From Microbacteriaceae bacterium (lineage in GTDB: Bacteria; Actinomycetota; Actinomycetes; Actinomycetales; Microbacteriaceae), in contig CANGNR010000018.1 in assembly GCA_947455385.1 (NCBI GenBank), positions 1 through 17,058 on the forward strand: a DNA stretch of 17,058 nucleotides, written 5' to 3'. The notes beneath the pieces were generated by a model, which searched no databases, was not told where the DNA came from, and saw nothing but the letters and a program-made list of their open reading frames with translations. The translations under genes and the position numbers were made by a program. This document shows positions 7,106 to 14,500 of the stretch, one piece after another (the stretch's first letter is position 1; each line of letters begins with the position of its first letter).

Positions 7106-8239
7106 ATGATTCTCAAGATTGAAAACCAAGCGCGCGACTACGCGTGGGGTTCGCCAAACCTGATCGCCGACTACTTCGGCATCGCGGCGACCGGCTCGCC
7201 AATGGCTGAGGTTTGGTTTGGCACGCATCCTGGTTCGCCTGCGGTGGTTGCCGCCGACGGCCGATCGCTCGCCGAGGTAATCGGGGCCGACGGTTTGCCC
7301 TTCTTGCTCAAGATTCTTGCCGCGGGGCAGCCGCTCTCGATTCAGGCTCACCCAAATGCGGCTCAGGCTCGCGCCGGGTTCGAGCGCGAGAACGCGGCCC
7401 AGATTTCGCTCGACTCGGCGGTTCGAAATTACAAGGATGCGCAGCACAAGCCAGAGTTGCTCGTTTCGCTCACGCCATTTGAGGCGCTCTGCGGTTTTCG
7501 CCCGGCAGAGCAGTTAGAGGCGATCTTCGGCATCATGGCGGCCAGTGCCGACGCCGAAACCGCAGCCCTGGGGCAGCGCTACCTGTCACTGCTACCGGGC
7601 GGCATCCAGCAAATCTTTGCCGACGCACTCGGCCAAACCGGCGACTTTGGTGCGGTAGTTGGCGCCCTGGCTGCCGCACCTCTTGAGTCGGCCGACCGCC
7701 AACTTGTGGCCACCCTGGCCGCCCTGCACCCGCGGGATCCGGGGGTTTTGGTTGCGCTCATGATGAATCGCGTCTCGCTGCGCCCGGGCCAGGGTCTGTT
7801 TGTGGCGGCCGGGGTATTACACGCCTACCTGAGCGGCCTCGGAATCGAGATTATGTCTTCTTCTGACAACGTTTTGCGCGGCGGGCTAACCCCCAAGCAC
7901 GTTGATGTCGCTGAGCTCTCGGCGGTTGTCGACTTCGAGCCGGGCGAGCCCAAACTCGTGGATGCCACCGAGCTGGCGCATGGTTTGGTTCGATTCGAGA
8001 CACCGGTCGAAGACTTTGTTCTTTATAGAGCAGACCTTGGTGGCTCGAGCATCCTTGCCGATTTGAACCTGCCGAGCGACTGCGTGCTGCTTTGCACCGG
8101 GGGAGAGGTCACCGTCAGCACGAGCCTCGGCGAGTTCGAGAGCCTGCGCATGGGCGAGGCAGCCTATCTTTCGGCCGACGCGCGGTTGTTCACACTGGCG
8201 GGCAGCGGCACTGTGTTCATCGCCTCGAGCCTTCTCTAG
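7106..8239 (+). CDS. manA: Mannose-6-phosphate isomerase, class I
   Basis: ManA interconverts fructose-6-phosphate and mannose-6-phosphate, feeding GDP-mannose synthesis with ManB, which is also in this window. The 377-residue zinc enzyme shows the type I pattern: ENQARDYAWGS at the N-terminus, EVWFGTHP, LLKILAAGQPLSIQAHP with zinc ligands Gln80 and His82, QHKPE with Glu117, and GLFVAAGVLHAYLSG with His239, followed by SSSDNVLRGGLTPKHVD. All four usual metal ligands are present. ATG 7106 gives the normal N-terminus; the purine-rich GAGGGG before it is only 2 nt away. It faces away from the O-antigen ligase-like gene and converges with galE. Very sure. Confidence 0.95.
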   Translation: MILKIENQARDYAWGSPNLIADYFGIAATGSPMAEVWFGTHPGSPAVVAADGRSLAEVIGADGLPFLLKILAAGQPLSIQAHPNAAQARAGFERENAAQISLDSAVRNYKDAQHKPELLVSLTPFEALCGFRPAEQLEAIFGIMAASADAETAALGQRYLSLLPGGIQQIFADALGQTGDFGAVVGALAAAPLESADRQLVATLAALHPRDPGVLVALMMNRVSLRPGQGLFVAAGVLHAYLSGLGIEIMSSSDNVLRGGLTPKHVDVAELSAVVDFEPGEPKLVDATELAHGLVRFETPVEDFVLYRADLGGSSILADLNLPSDCVLLCTGGEVTVSTSLGEFESLRMGEAAYLSADARLFTLAGSGTVFIASSLL

Positions 8240-8256
8240 CGCGAAGCCGGGCGCTA
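8237..8256. terminator. Weak inverted repeat at the manA/galE junction
   Basis: TAGCGC and GCGCTA form a 6-bp stem with an 8-nt loop that includes the manA stop codon and sits just before the galE stop codon (minus strand). There is no T-run on either side. It could serve as a weak bidirectional terminator for the two convergent genes. Confidence 0.25.
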
Positions 8257-8257
8257 A

Positions 8258-9217
8258 CTAGTTGAGCGCAGCCCAAGCCGACTCGACGATTTCGCCGAGT
8301 CCGCGCTGAGCCGACCATCCGAGTGTTTCTTTGATGCGCGAAACGTCTGCGCACAGAAAAGGTGGGTCGCCGGCTCGGCGCTCGGCCAGGTTGACCTCGA
8401 AGTCGATACCGGTCACGCGCTTGATCTCGGCGAGCACCTCGAGCACGCTGTAGCCGCGGCCGGTGCCCACGTTGAATACCGAGTGGGTTCGCGCATCGGC
8501 GTCGAGGTAGTCGAGCGCGGCCAGGTGCGCCTCGGCGAGATCTTGCACGTGCACGTAGTCGCGAACGCAGCTGCCGTCGACCGTGGGGTAGTCGGTGCCA
8601 AACACGGTCGCTGGCTTGCCGGCACGGATGGCGGCGAAGACGATTGGAATCAGGTTTGCCAGCGCGGTGTCGGCTAGCTCGGCAGCCCCTGCGCCGGCAA
8701 CGTTGAAGTAGCGCAGGCTGGTGCCGCGCAGACCCCAGGCCTTGGCGGCGTCGGTCACCATCCACTCGCCAACCAGCTTGGTCTCGCCGTAGGGGTTGAT
8801 CGGGCGACCCGGGTAATCCTCGGTCACACTGTCGACGTTGGGAATGCCGTATGTGGCGGCGCTAGAAGAGAACACCAGACGGTCGACTCCCTCGAGCCGC
8901 ATCGCGGTCAACAGGTTGGCAAGTCCGCCAATATTTTGCTGAAAATACCACTCGGGTTTTTCTAAGGATTCGCCGACCTGTTTGCGGGCGGCGAGGTGAA
9001 TTACAGACGTCACCGAGTGATTTTTTATAACAGTTCGAATAACGTCTGGGGCCTCTGCGGCGGCCAGATCGATGTGCGCAACGTCTAGGCCACGCACCCT
9101 GGCTGGGATGCCGGCAGATAGGTCGTCGGCCACAACAACGCGAGTTCCGCGTAATAACAGGGCACGAACTACGTGCGAGCCGATGTAGCCAGCGCCACCA
9201 GTCACCAAAACCGTCAT
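8258..9217 (-). CDS. galE: UDP-glucose 4-epimerase
   Basis: GalE interconverts UDP-glucose and UDP-galactose using tightly bound NAD, supplying galactose units for surface polysaccharide. The 319-residue extended SDR protein has the NAD loop TGGAGYIGS (6-14), HLAARKQVGES, catalytic Ser119 in FSSSAATYG, Tyr143 and Lys147 in NPYGETK, LRYFNVAGA, DYVHVQDLAEAHL and FNVGTGRGYSV. Length is normal. ATG 9217 is used because TVLVTGGAGYIGS is the family's N-terminus; the frame stays open upstream but that stretch looks non-coding. No ribosome site is clear: a TATTCT box ends 7 nt before the ATG, which fits a leaderless message. Divergent from whiB, convergent with manA. Confidence 0.95.
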   Translation of the reverse strand: MTVLVTGGAGYIGSHVVRALLLRGTRVVVADDLSAGIPARVRGLDVAHIDLAAAEAPDVIRTVIKNHSVTSVIHLAARKQVGESLEKPEWYFQQNIGGLANLLTAMRLEGVDRLVFSSSAATYGIPNVDSVTEDYPGRPINPYGETKLVGEWMVTDAAKAWGLRGTSLRYFNVAGAGAAELADTALANLIPIVFAAIRAGKPATVFGTDYPTVDGSCVRDYVHVQDLAEAHLAALDYLDADARTHSVFNVGTGRGYSVLEVLAEIKRVTGIDFEVNLAERRAGDPPFLCADVSRIKETLGWSAQRGLGEIVESAWAALN

Positions 9218-9279
9218 GGCTTCAAGAATAGCGGGGCGGTCAAACCTCGACTCGGGCTTGAAACTTGGGAATACTCGAC

Positions 9280-9309
9280 TTGACACCGAGCGAATGACAT
9301 CGGTGTAAT
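9280..9309 (+). promoter_or_regulatory. whiB2-like gene promoter
   Basis: A perfect -35 TTGACA (9280-9285) is followed after 18 bp by TGTAAT (9304-9309), one mismatch from the consensus -10. The transcript would begin near 9316, giving a leader of about 50 nt with GGGGA just before the TTG start. This is the strongest promoter match I see in the window. The -35 contains GACAC, the core bound by the WhiA partner of WhiB-type regulators in other Actinobacteria. Confidence 0.6.
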
Positions 9310-9315
9310 TACACC
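9302..9315. promoter_or_regulatory. Perfect 14-bp palindrome over the whiB -10 (candidate operator)
   Basis: GGTGTAATTACACC is its own reverse complement and covers the proposed -10 box. Related half-sites lie beside it: ACACCGA at 9283-9289 and its reverse complement TCGGTGT at 9300-9306, then ACACCCA at 9311-9317. This geometry suggests binding by a dimeric repressor or activator. The protein is unknown. Confidence 0.5.
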
Positions 9316-9366
9316 CAAGAAGTTATTACTCGAGGCGCTTAGGGCGTCTCGGAACGGGGACATGGT

Positions 9367-9687
9367 TTGTACGAGAACAACACCAACGGCGGTGCTCAGG
9401 TTCCAGCTAACTGGTTCGTCGACATTGTCAAGCTCGGCGTTGCCGGAGCTTATTCCGACGGCGAAACCAATCCTCTAGCCTGGCAGGCTGACGCAGTTTG
9501 CGCTCAGACCGATCCTGAAGCGTTCTTTCCTGAAAAGGGCGGCTCGACCCGCGACGCCAAGCGCATCTGTGCTGGCTGCGACGTCAAGGCACAGTGCCTC
9601 GACTACGCAATCAAGAACGACGAGCGTTTTGGCATCTGGGGCGGCCTCTCGGAGCGCGAGCGTCGCAAGCTGAAAAAGCGCGCCTAA
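9367..9687 (+). CDS. whiB2: WhiB-family iron-sulfur transcription regulator (WhiB2/WhmD type)
   Basis: WhiB proteins are small [4Fe-4S] regulators found only in Actinobacteria and their phages; the WhiB2/WhmD branch works with WhiA in cell division and septation. The 106-residue product has the four cluster cysteines C45, C68, C71 and C77, the DERFGIWGG turn (85-93) and a basic SERERRKLKKR tail. The FFPEKGGSTRDAKRIC segment and WFVDIVKLGVAGAY N-terminus fit the WhiB2 branch. No ATG or GTG is available in frame; an in-frame stop lies at 9340-9342, so TTG 9367 is the start, with GGGGA ending 6 nt before it. An out-of-frame ATG lies at 9362. Subfamily is very likely, not proven. Confidence 0.92.
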   Translation: MYENNTNGGAQVPANWFVDIVKLGVAGAYSDGETNPLAWQADAVCAQTDPEAFFPEKGGSTRDAKRICAGCDVKAQCLDYAIKNDERFGIWGGLSERERRKLKKRA

Positions 9688-9700
9688 CAGGGGCGGCCAA

Positions 9701-9706
9701 TAGGCT
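9701..9706 (+). promoter_or_regulatory. TAGGCT box just before the GT2 gene (possible leaderless -10)
   Basis: TAGGCT fits TANNNT and ends 6 nt before the ATG at 9713, which is the distance seen for leaderless transcripts in Actinobacteria. The AGG inside it could instead act as a weak ribosome site, with the gene read from the whiB transcript 25 bp away. Confidence 0.35.
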
Positions 9707-9712
9707 GAATAC

Positions 9713-12616
9713 ATGAAGTCGACGGTCACCGCCGTAGTAGTGAGCCATGACGAGCCGGAATATCTGGCCGTCACTCTGGAGTCTCTGGCTTCGCAGACCG
9801 TTGCACCAGACGAGATCATCGTCGTCGACACCTCTCAAGGCGCGGAGTGCGCCGAGTTAGTGCGCAAAGAATACGGCGCCGAGGTATTGCGACTGCCTCA
9901 CAAAACCGGCCTCGCGGCCTCGGTTGCGGCGGCCCTGGATAACGAACAAACCTCCTGGATATGGCTGCTGCACGACGATAGCGCCCCAGAGCCAGATGCC
10001 CTCGAGCGACTGTTGCAGACCGTGGAGCTTGCCCCGTCGGTTGCCATAGCCGGGCCAAAACAACTCGACTGGGAGCAGCCCCGCGTCATCATGCAGATGG
10101 GGCTCAGCCTGACCCGCGGCGGAACCCCATTTAGCCTCATCAACGGCGAACTAGACCAGTCTCAGTTTGACGACGAGAGCGATGTCATGGCCGTGGGCAC
10201 GGCCGGCGCGCTGATTCGTGCGGATGTGTATCGCGACCTCGGTGGCCTCGATGCTTCAGCACCTGCGCTTGCCGCCGACCTAGACCTCTCGCTGCGAGCT
10301 CGCCTCGCTGGCCACCGGGTCGTCGTGGTGCCCGAGGCCAAGGTGCGCCACCGTGGCCTGTCGCTTGCCGGCAAGCGACCCCGCAGATGGCTGCGCACCT
10401 CGCCGCACTCGGCAATGCTGCGCGCCGCCGTGCACCTGCGCATGGTCTATTCGCCGTTGCCGCTCGCGCTGCTCTATTGGCTGTTTCTGCCGGCCCTCGG
10501 CCTTGCCCGCGTTGCCGGCAGACTGCTCGCGAAGCGACCAGACCGCATCATTGGCGAGATCGATTCTTCGCTCTGGGGTTTCTTCACGATTTTTGGTCGG
10601 CTGCGCTCCAGACGTCGCCCTGCCACCAAGGGCATTTCTTCGCTGAAGCCGCTTCGAGCCGCCAGAAGCCAGGTCAAAGCCAGCTCTAGGGCCAAGTTTG
10701 AGCAAGAAGAGGCAGTAGCCAACCTTCAGGCCTTCAGGCGAGGCGAGCTGCACCTGCTCGAACGTCGCGAGCAAAAGAGTTTCTTGGCATCTGGCGGGCT
10801 CTGGTGGATTGCCGTCATCGCCATCGCGAGCTTCAAGTTCTGGCCGCGCGGAGTCGCCGTGGTGGGCGGCGGTCTCTACCCGCTGGCAAACAACTGGCTT
10901 GACCTCTTTGTGCGCACGGGTTCATCCTGGTTGCCGCTGGGCGGCGGTTTTGCGGCCCCGAGCGACCCTTTCAACTGGAATCTTCTGCTTATCGGCAGCG
11001 TCACGCCGTGGCAGCCGACACTCGCTCTGACCGTCTTTGTCTGGCTCGCGCCAACCCTGGCCTTCGTCTCGGCCTGGCAGTTTGTCGGGTTGGTTTCGGC
11101 CCGGCCGTGGGTTCGCTCGCTCGCATCCGTCGCCTACGCGCTGTCTTTCGCGAGTCTCGAAGCCCAGGCGAACGGGCAGTTGCCAGCCCTGCTGACCGGC
11201 GTGCTGCTGCCCCTGTTTGGCGTGGCGATTGCCAGGGCCGCCGGCTTCGGCCGATTCTTTTCGTCTCGCGCAACCCAGCAGACCTGGTCTTGGGTGGCCA
11301 TCTCGGCTCTGCTGCTCGCCATGATTGGCGCGGCCTCGCCAAGCCTGATTCCCGCCCTTGCCCTTGCCCTCGTTTGGGTCATGGCGGTGCGACCACGTCG
11401 CATCGGCTACCTGATTTGGACTCCGCTTCCGCTAGCCGCACTATTCGGCCCTTACTTTTGGTACCTCGCGGTCGGTCTGGGCCACCCAACCGCCGCGCTT
11501 GCCGACCCCGGTGTTGCCAGCGACGTCGACCCGCTCGGAGTCTGGGCGCTGCTCGCCCAACTTCGCGGCCACTCGATCTCGCAGGTGCGTGCCCTGGACT
11601 TTAGTCAACCGACGGCCTGGCTCATCGTTGCCCCAGCACTCGCGGCAGCGCTCGCTCTCGTGGCCCTGCTCACTCGAAGGTTCGGCTCAGTTGCCGGCGC
11701 ATGGTTGCTCGCGATTCTTCTCGCTGCTGGCGCGGCAATCTTTGGGCAGCTCAACTTCGTTGGCTTCGGCATCGGCACCTCATCAACGGCGGCGGTCGTG
11801 CACGGGTCGCAGACCCCCTGGATGGCGGCCATCTCGCTCATTGTTTTTACCGCGGCAGCCGTGACTCTCGACGCGTCAAGTTCGCGCGGCTGGCTCGCCA
11901 CCCTGGTCGGGTTGGTCCTGGTGGCGTCGGCGGCACCTGGTGCGATGCAGCTCTTGGGTGGCAGCGATACCCTGCACTGGGGCGACGGCCGCACTGTACC
12001 GGCGATTCTGCAGGCCAACGCCGAGCAGGGCAACGATCAGCGCCTGCTCGTGCTGACCCCGGTAGGCGGCAACGAGAGTCAGCTAAGAATCGATGCCCAA
12101 GTCTTGCCGCTCACCGGCGTTAACCTCGAAGAGGCCAGCACCGCCTACCGATTCACGCTCGCGGCTAGAAGCGCCGGCATCGAGTATCCGGGCCTATCCA
12201 AGCTCGTCGCGCGCCTAGCCTCTGGCAATGCGGCAGGCATCTCGCAGGCGCTCGACGCTCAGCACGTGGGATTCGTTCTGATTCCGCAGGCCGCGGGTTC
12301 CGCTGGCGCAGCATCCGCGTCTTCGACTCAGTTAGCGATTGACCGCCGTCAGGCCTTCGCAAACTCACTCGACTCTTCGAACCGCCTCGAGGCAATGGGC
12401 TCGACCGAGTTTGGCAGCCTCTGGCGAGTGCTTGGCGTGCACCCGGTTGCCATCGACCGTAGCTCCGACAAACTCTGGTCGCTCACCAAGGGAGTGCAGT
12501 TGGCGGTAGTCGTGATCTTCGTTTTGCTCGCGATTCCCACCACCTCGATTCGCCGCCGTTCGGCCAAGGGCAGCGCGATCTTCGATGACCTCGCCGCCCC
12601 GGATGGTGAGGCCTGA
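9713..12616 (+). CDS. GT2 family glycosyltransferase fused to a large polytopic membrane region
   Basis: The 967-residue protein begins with a GT-A fold GT2 domain (about 1-270): TAVVVSHDEPEYL, SLASQTVAPDEIIVVDTS, the DXD-type WLLHDDSAP with H87-D88-D89, GTAGALIRADVYRDLGGLD, and ADLDLSLRARLAGHRVVVVPEAKVRH (in two stretches). A first membrane span follows near 249-269, then a basic, probably cytosolic linker (270-355), then many hydrophobic spans from about 361 to 750. A hydrophilic segment of about 165 residues (750-915) is probably outside, and a last span lies near 926-942. It sits directly after whiB2 and overlaps the DUF5719 gene by 1 bp (TGATG), so it is probably coupled to it. The role in surface glycan assembly is inferred; donor and acceptor are unknown. 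Confidence 0.88.
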   Translation: MKSTVTAVVVSHDEPEYLAVTLESLASQTVAPDEIIVVDTSQGAECAELVRKEYGAEVLRLPHKTGLAASVAAALDNEQTSWIWLLHDDSAPEPDALERLLQTVELAPSVAIAGPKQLDWEQPRVIMQMGLSLTRGGTPFSLINGELDQSQFDDESDVMAVGTAGALIRADVYRDLGGLDASAPALAADLDLSLRARLAGHRVVVVPEAKVRHRGLSLAGKRPRRWLRTSPHSAMLRAAVHLRMVYSPLPLALLYWLFLPALGLARVAGRLLAKRPDRIIGEIDSSLWGFFTIFGRLRSRRRPATKGISSLKPLRAARSQVKASSRAKFEQEEAVANLQAFRRGELHLLERREQKSFLASGGLWWIAVIAIASFKFWPRGVAVVGGGLYPLANNWLDLFVRTGSSWLPLGGGFAAPSDPFNWNLLLIGSVTPWQPTLALTVFVWLAPTLAFVSAWQFVGLVSARPWVRSLASVAYALSFASLEAQANGQLPALLTGVLLPLFGVAIARAAGFGRFFSSRATQQTWSWVAISALLLAMIGAASPSLIPALALALVWVMAVRPRRIGYLIWTPLPLAALFGPYFWYLAVGLGHPTAALADPGVASDVDPLGVWALLAQLRGHSISQVRALDFSQPTAWLIVAPALAAALALVALLTRRFGSVAGAWLLAILLAAGAAIFGQLNFVGFGIGTSSTAAVVHGSQTPWMAAISLIVFTAAAVTLDASSSRGWLATLVGLVLVASAAPGAMQLLGGSDTLHWGDGRTVPAILQANAEQGNDQRLLVLTPVGGNESQLRIDAQVLPLTGVNLEEASTAYRFTLAARSAGIEYPGLSKLVARLASGNAAGISQALDAQHVGFVLIPQAAGSAGAASASSTQLAIDRRQAFANSLDSSNRLEAMGSTEFGSLWRVLGVHPVAIDRSSDKLWSLTKGVQLAVVVIFVLLAIPTTSIRRRSAKGSAIFDDLAAPDGEA

Positions 12617-14001
12617 TGCTAAAGCGCATTCTGATTTTGCTCACCATCGCGGCCCTCGCCGTGGCCACGCCGTTCGTGCTGCCTCGTCTGCACGCGCAGG
12701 TCGGGCTATTGCCAACGGCCCAGACGGCAACATCGCCCGCTGCCGAGCTCAGGCTCGCCTGCCCTGGCGGCCTCTATCAAACCGGCGGAACCTCGGGCAC
12801 CTCGCTGTCGAAGATCGTGCACGCGGGTGCGGCCAAGATCTATGCGATTGGCACCAGCCCCAAAAAGGTCAAGACCTCCAAGTTCGAGATCATCACCAAG
12901 CGCCAAGACTCGGCCGGCTCGGTTCAAGATTCAAACTGGATGACCGCAATGCAGCTTCAGCTCTCGGCGACCGACACCCTCGGCGGGCTCGCGGCAACCT
13001 CGTGCCTGCAGGCGCGAACCGACTCGACCCTCATTGGCGGAGACACGACGACAGGGCATGAGACTCTGCTAACGGTGGTAAACCCCGGCAAGGTCGACTC
13101 GTCGGTTCGAGTCATCGCATACGGGTCGGCCGGTCGGCTCGGCGGTCAAGACCTGACCGACCTAGCCGTGTCGGCCAGCACCGCGCAGGTGATTTCGCTC
13201 AACGGTTTGATTCCCGACGCCCCGACCTTCTCCATCCGCGTCATCGCGAACGGCCCTGGCGTGGCCGCCTTCTTGCAGCAGCGCACGGTGCACGGAACAA
13301 AAGCCGCTGGACTCGACTGGATTCAGGCCGCCCCGAGCGATTCGGTCAGCAGCGCTGTTATCCCAGGCGTCCTGGTGCGAGGTGCCGCAGCCGCAGCGGC
13401 GCTCAAGAAGCAGAGCAGCGCCTACTCAGACATCCAGATGGTCTTGAGGGTCAACAACCGAGGTTCAAAGCCGACGAAGTTCACCGCGCAGATTTTCGGT
13501 GAGGGTGCAACGCCGTTTGGCACCGTGCTTCAGGGTTCGGTTGCGGGCCAGAGCACCGTCGATGTTCCAATCTCTGGCCTCAAGGATGGCGACTACAGCG
13601 CCCAGCTCACCTCTGACGTGCCGGTCACCGCGTCGGTGCTGCTGTTTAGGGTTCACGGGACTTCTGCGCCGGTCGTCGACTACTCGTGGCTGCAGCAGGT
13701 GCCGGCTATTTCGACCGGCTCGATCGCGGTGGCAAGCTCCGGCATCTCGAAGATATCGTTCGTGAACCCTGCGGCCACCTCGGCCGAGGTTTCGGTGCGA
13801 TTCGGTGCAACCACTAAGACTCTGAAAATTGCACCGGGCGCTCAGAGCACAGTGCAGATCGACCAGGGCACGCGAGTTTCGTTCGAGGCTTCGGTGCCGG
13901 TTGCGGCATCCATGGTTATCGACGTGGATGGAACGCTCGCGGTCGTGCCGCTGATCAACCAAGGCAACCGGTCGGTGACCACCTCGGTCACGGTTCGCTA
14001 G
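12616..14001 (+). CDS. DUF5719 family membrane-anchored extracytoplasmic protein
   Basis: The 461-residue protein has an N-terminal hydrophobic segment (about 5-26) acting as signal anchor or signal peptide, and the rest is predicted to be outside the membrane. Three beta-sandwich-like modules are suggested by recurring LTVVNPG (near 150), VLRVNNRG (near 276) and ISFVNPA (near 380) strands, each followed by alternating Val/Ile and small residues and a GQSTVDV or GAQSTVQI strand. Its place directly after the GT2 gene, with a 1-bp TGATG overlap, is the usual context for DUF5719 in Actinobacteria. No catalytic motif is visible. The molecular role is unknown; a partner or scaffold for the GT2 membrane protein is my inference. 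Its stop TAG shares a CTAG with the opposing gene. Confidence 0.82.
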   Translation: MLKRILILLTIAALAVATPFVLPRLHAQVGLLPTAQTATSPAAELRLACPGGLYQTGGTSGTSLSKIVHAGAAKIYAIGTSPKKVKTSKFEIITKRQDSAGSVQDSNWMTAMQLQLSATDTLGGLAATSCLQARTDSTLIGGDTTTGHETLLTVVNPGKVDSSVRVIAYGSAGRLGGQDLTDLAVSASTAQVISLNGLIPDAPTFSIRVIANGPGVAAFLQQRTVHGTKAAGLDWIQAAPSDSVSSAVIPGVLVRGAAAAAALKKQSSAYSDIQMVLRVNNRGSKPTKFTAQIFGEGATPFGTVLQGSVAGQSTVDVPISGLKDGDYSAQLTSDVPVTASVLLFRVHGTSAPVVDYSWLQQVPAISTGSIAVASSGISKISFVNPAATSAEVSVRFGATTKTLKIAPGAQSTVQIDQGTRVSFEASVPVAASMVIDVDGTLAVVPLINQGNRSVTTSVTVR

Positions 14002-14414
14002 TGCCGCAGGTGATCCGGAATTAGGTCGAACGGGTCTTTGCCGATCAGGTGACCAACGGCGGTGAACACAAACTGCTCAATGTGCATTCTCTCGTCGAGA
14101 AGGTCTGCTCGACGGTGGTGGGTGAGGCGCTCGATCGGGATTCGATAGATGATGATCGTGAAGGTGTCGCGCTGCACAGCCCAGCGGCGAACCTGCTTGG
14201 CGTCTGGCAATAGCGCGGGGGCGTCTTCGATGCGCCAGGCCAAGCGGGCCAGTTCTTCGGGCCAGGCCGACTTCAAGAACTCGCAGGTTGAAGAGACAAC
14301 GCGCTCGATGGTGAACGAGTGCACCGTGGGCTGATACAGCGCAGAGAGGATGCGACGAATCGAGCGCCCGTGACGGTTTCGGCTGTTGCCTCGAGTTATT
14401 GGAGCATCGTTCAC
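13998..14414 (-). CDS. Zincin-like metallopeptidase family protein with no intact HEXXH
   Basis: This 138-residue protein resembles the short actinobacterial 'metallopeptidase family' proteins encoded beside whiB2 and manB: a basic N-terminus, a WPEELARLAWRIEDAP segment, the strand TIIIYRIPIERL (85-97), and a C-terminal helix HIEQFVFTAVGHLIG (111-125) followed by KDPFDLIP. The helix lacks a canonical HEXXH: His111, Glu113 and His122 are present in other spacing, so peptidase activity is doubtful. Start GTG 14414 is the only good choice, with a TAGACT box 6 nt upstream and no Shine-Dalgarno, fitting a leaderless message. It converges with DUF5719 (4-bp overlap) and diverges from manB. Family call fairly sure; function unknown. 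Confidence 0.75.
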   Translation of the reverse strand: MNDAPITRGNSRNRHGRSIRRILSALYQPTVHSFTIERVVSSTCEFLKSAWPEELARLAWRIEDAPALLPDAKQVRRWAVQRDTFTIIIYRIPIERLTHHRRADLLDERMHIEQFVFTAVGHLIGKDPFDLIPDHLRH

Positions 14415-14418
14415 AAGG

Positions 14419-14447
14419 CAAGTCTAGAAGCCGAAAAGATAGACTTG
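14419..14447. promoter_or_regulatory. Perfect inverted repeat with divergent TAGACT -10 boxes
   Basis: CAAGTCTA (14419-14426) and TAGACTTG (14440-14447) are exact reverse complements separated by 13 bp. Each arm holds TAGACT in the direction of the nearer gene: minus strand 14426-14421 for the zincin-like gene, 6 nt before its GTG, and plus strand 14440-14445 for manB. No good -35 is seen for either, and each would overlap the other's -10. A symmetric divergent promoter, or an operator, are the two readings. Confidence 0.5.
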
Positions 14448-14495
14448 AAACCTAGCCCGAACGCACAGGGCGCCCGCCATTTCAGCCGAAAGCTC

Positions 14496-14500
14496 GAGGA
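14496..14500 (+). promoter_or_regulatory. Ribosome binding site that sets the manB start
   Basis: GAGGA ends 7 nt before TTG 14508. It is the best-spaced ribosome site before manB and decides in favour of this TTG over an upstream in-frame TTG at 14445. Confidence 0.6.

Noticed and set aside
9218..9286. Upstream extension of galE to a start at 9286
   Set aside because: The nucleotide-binding motif of the family begins right after ATG 9217, and the extension would run into the whiB promoter.
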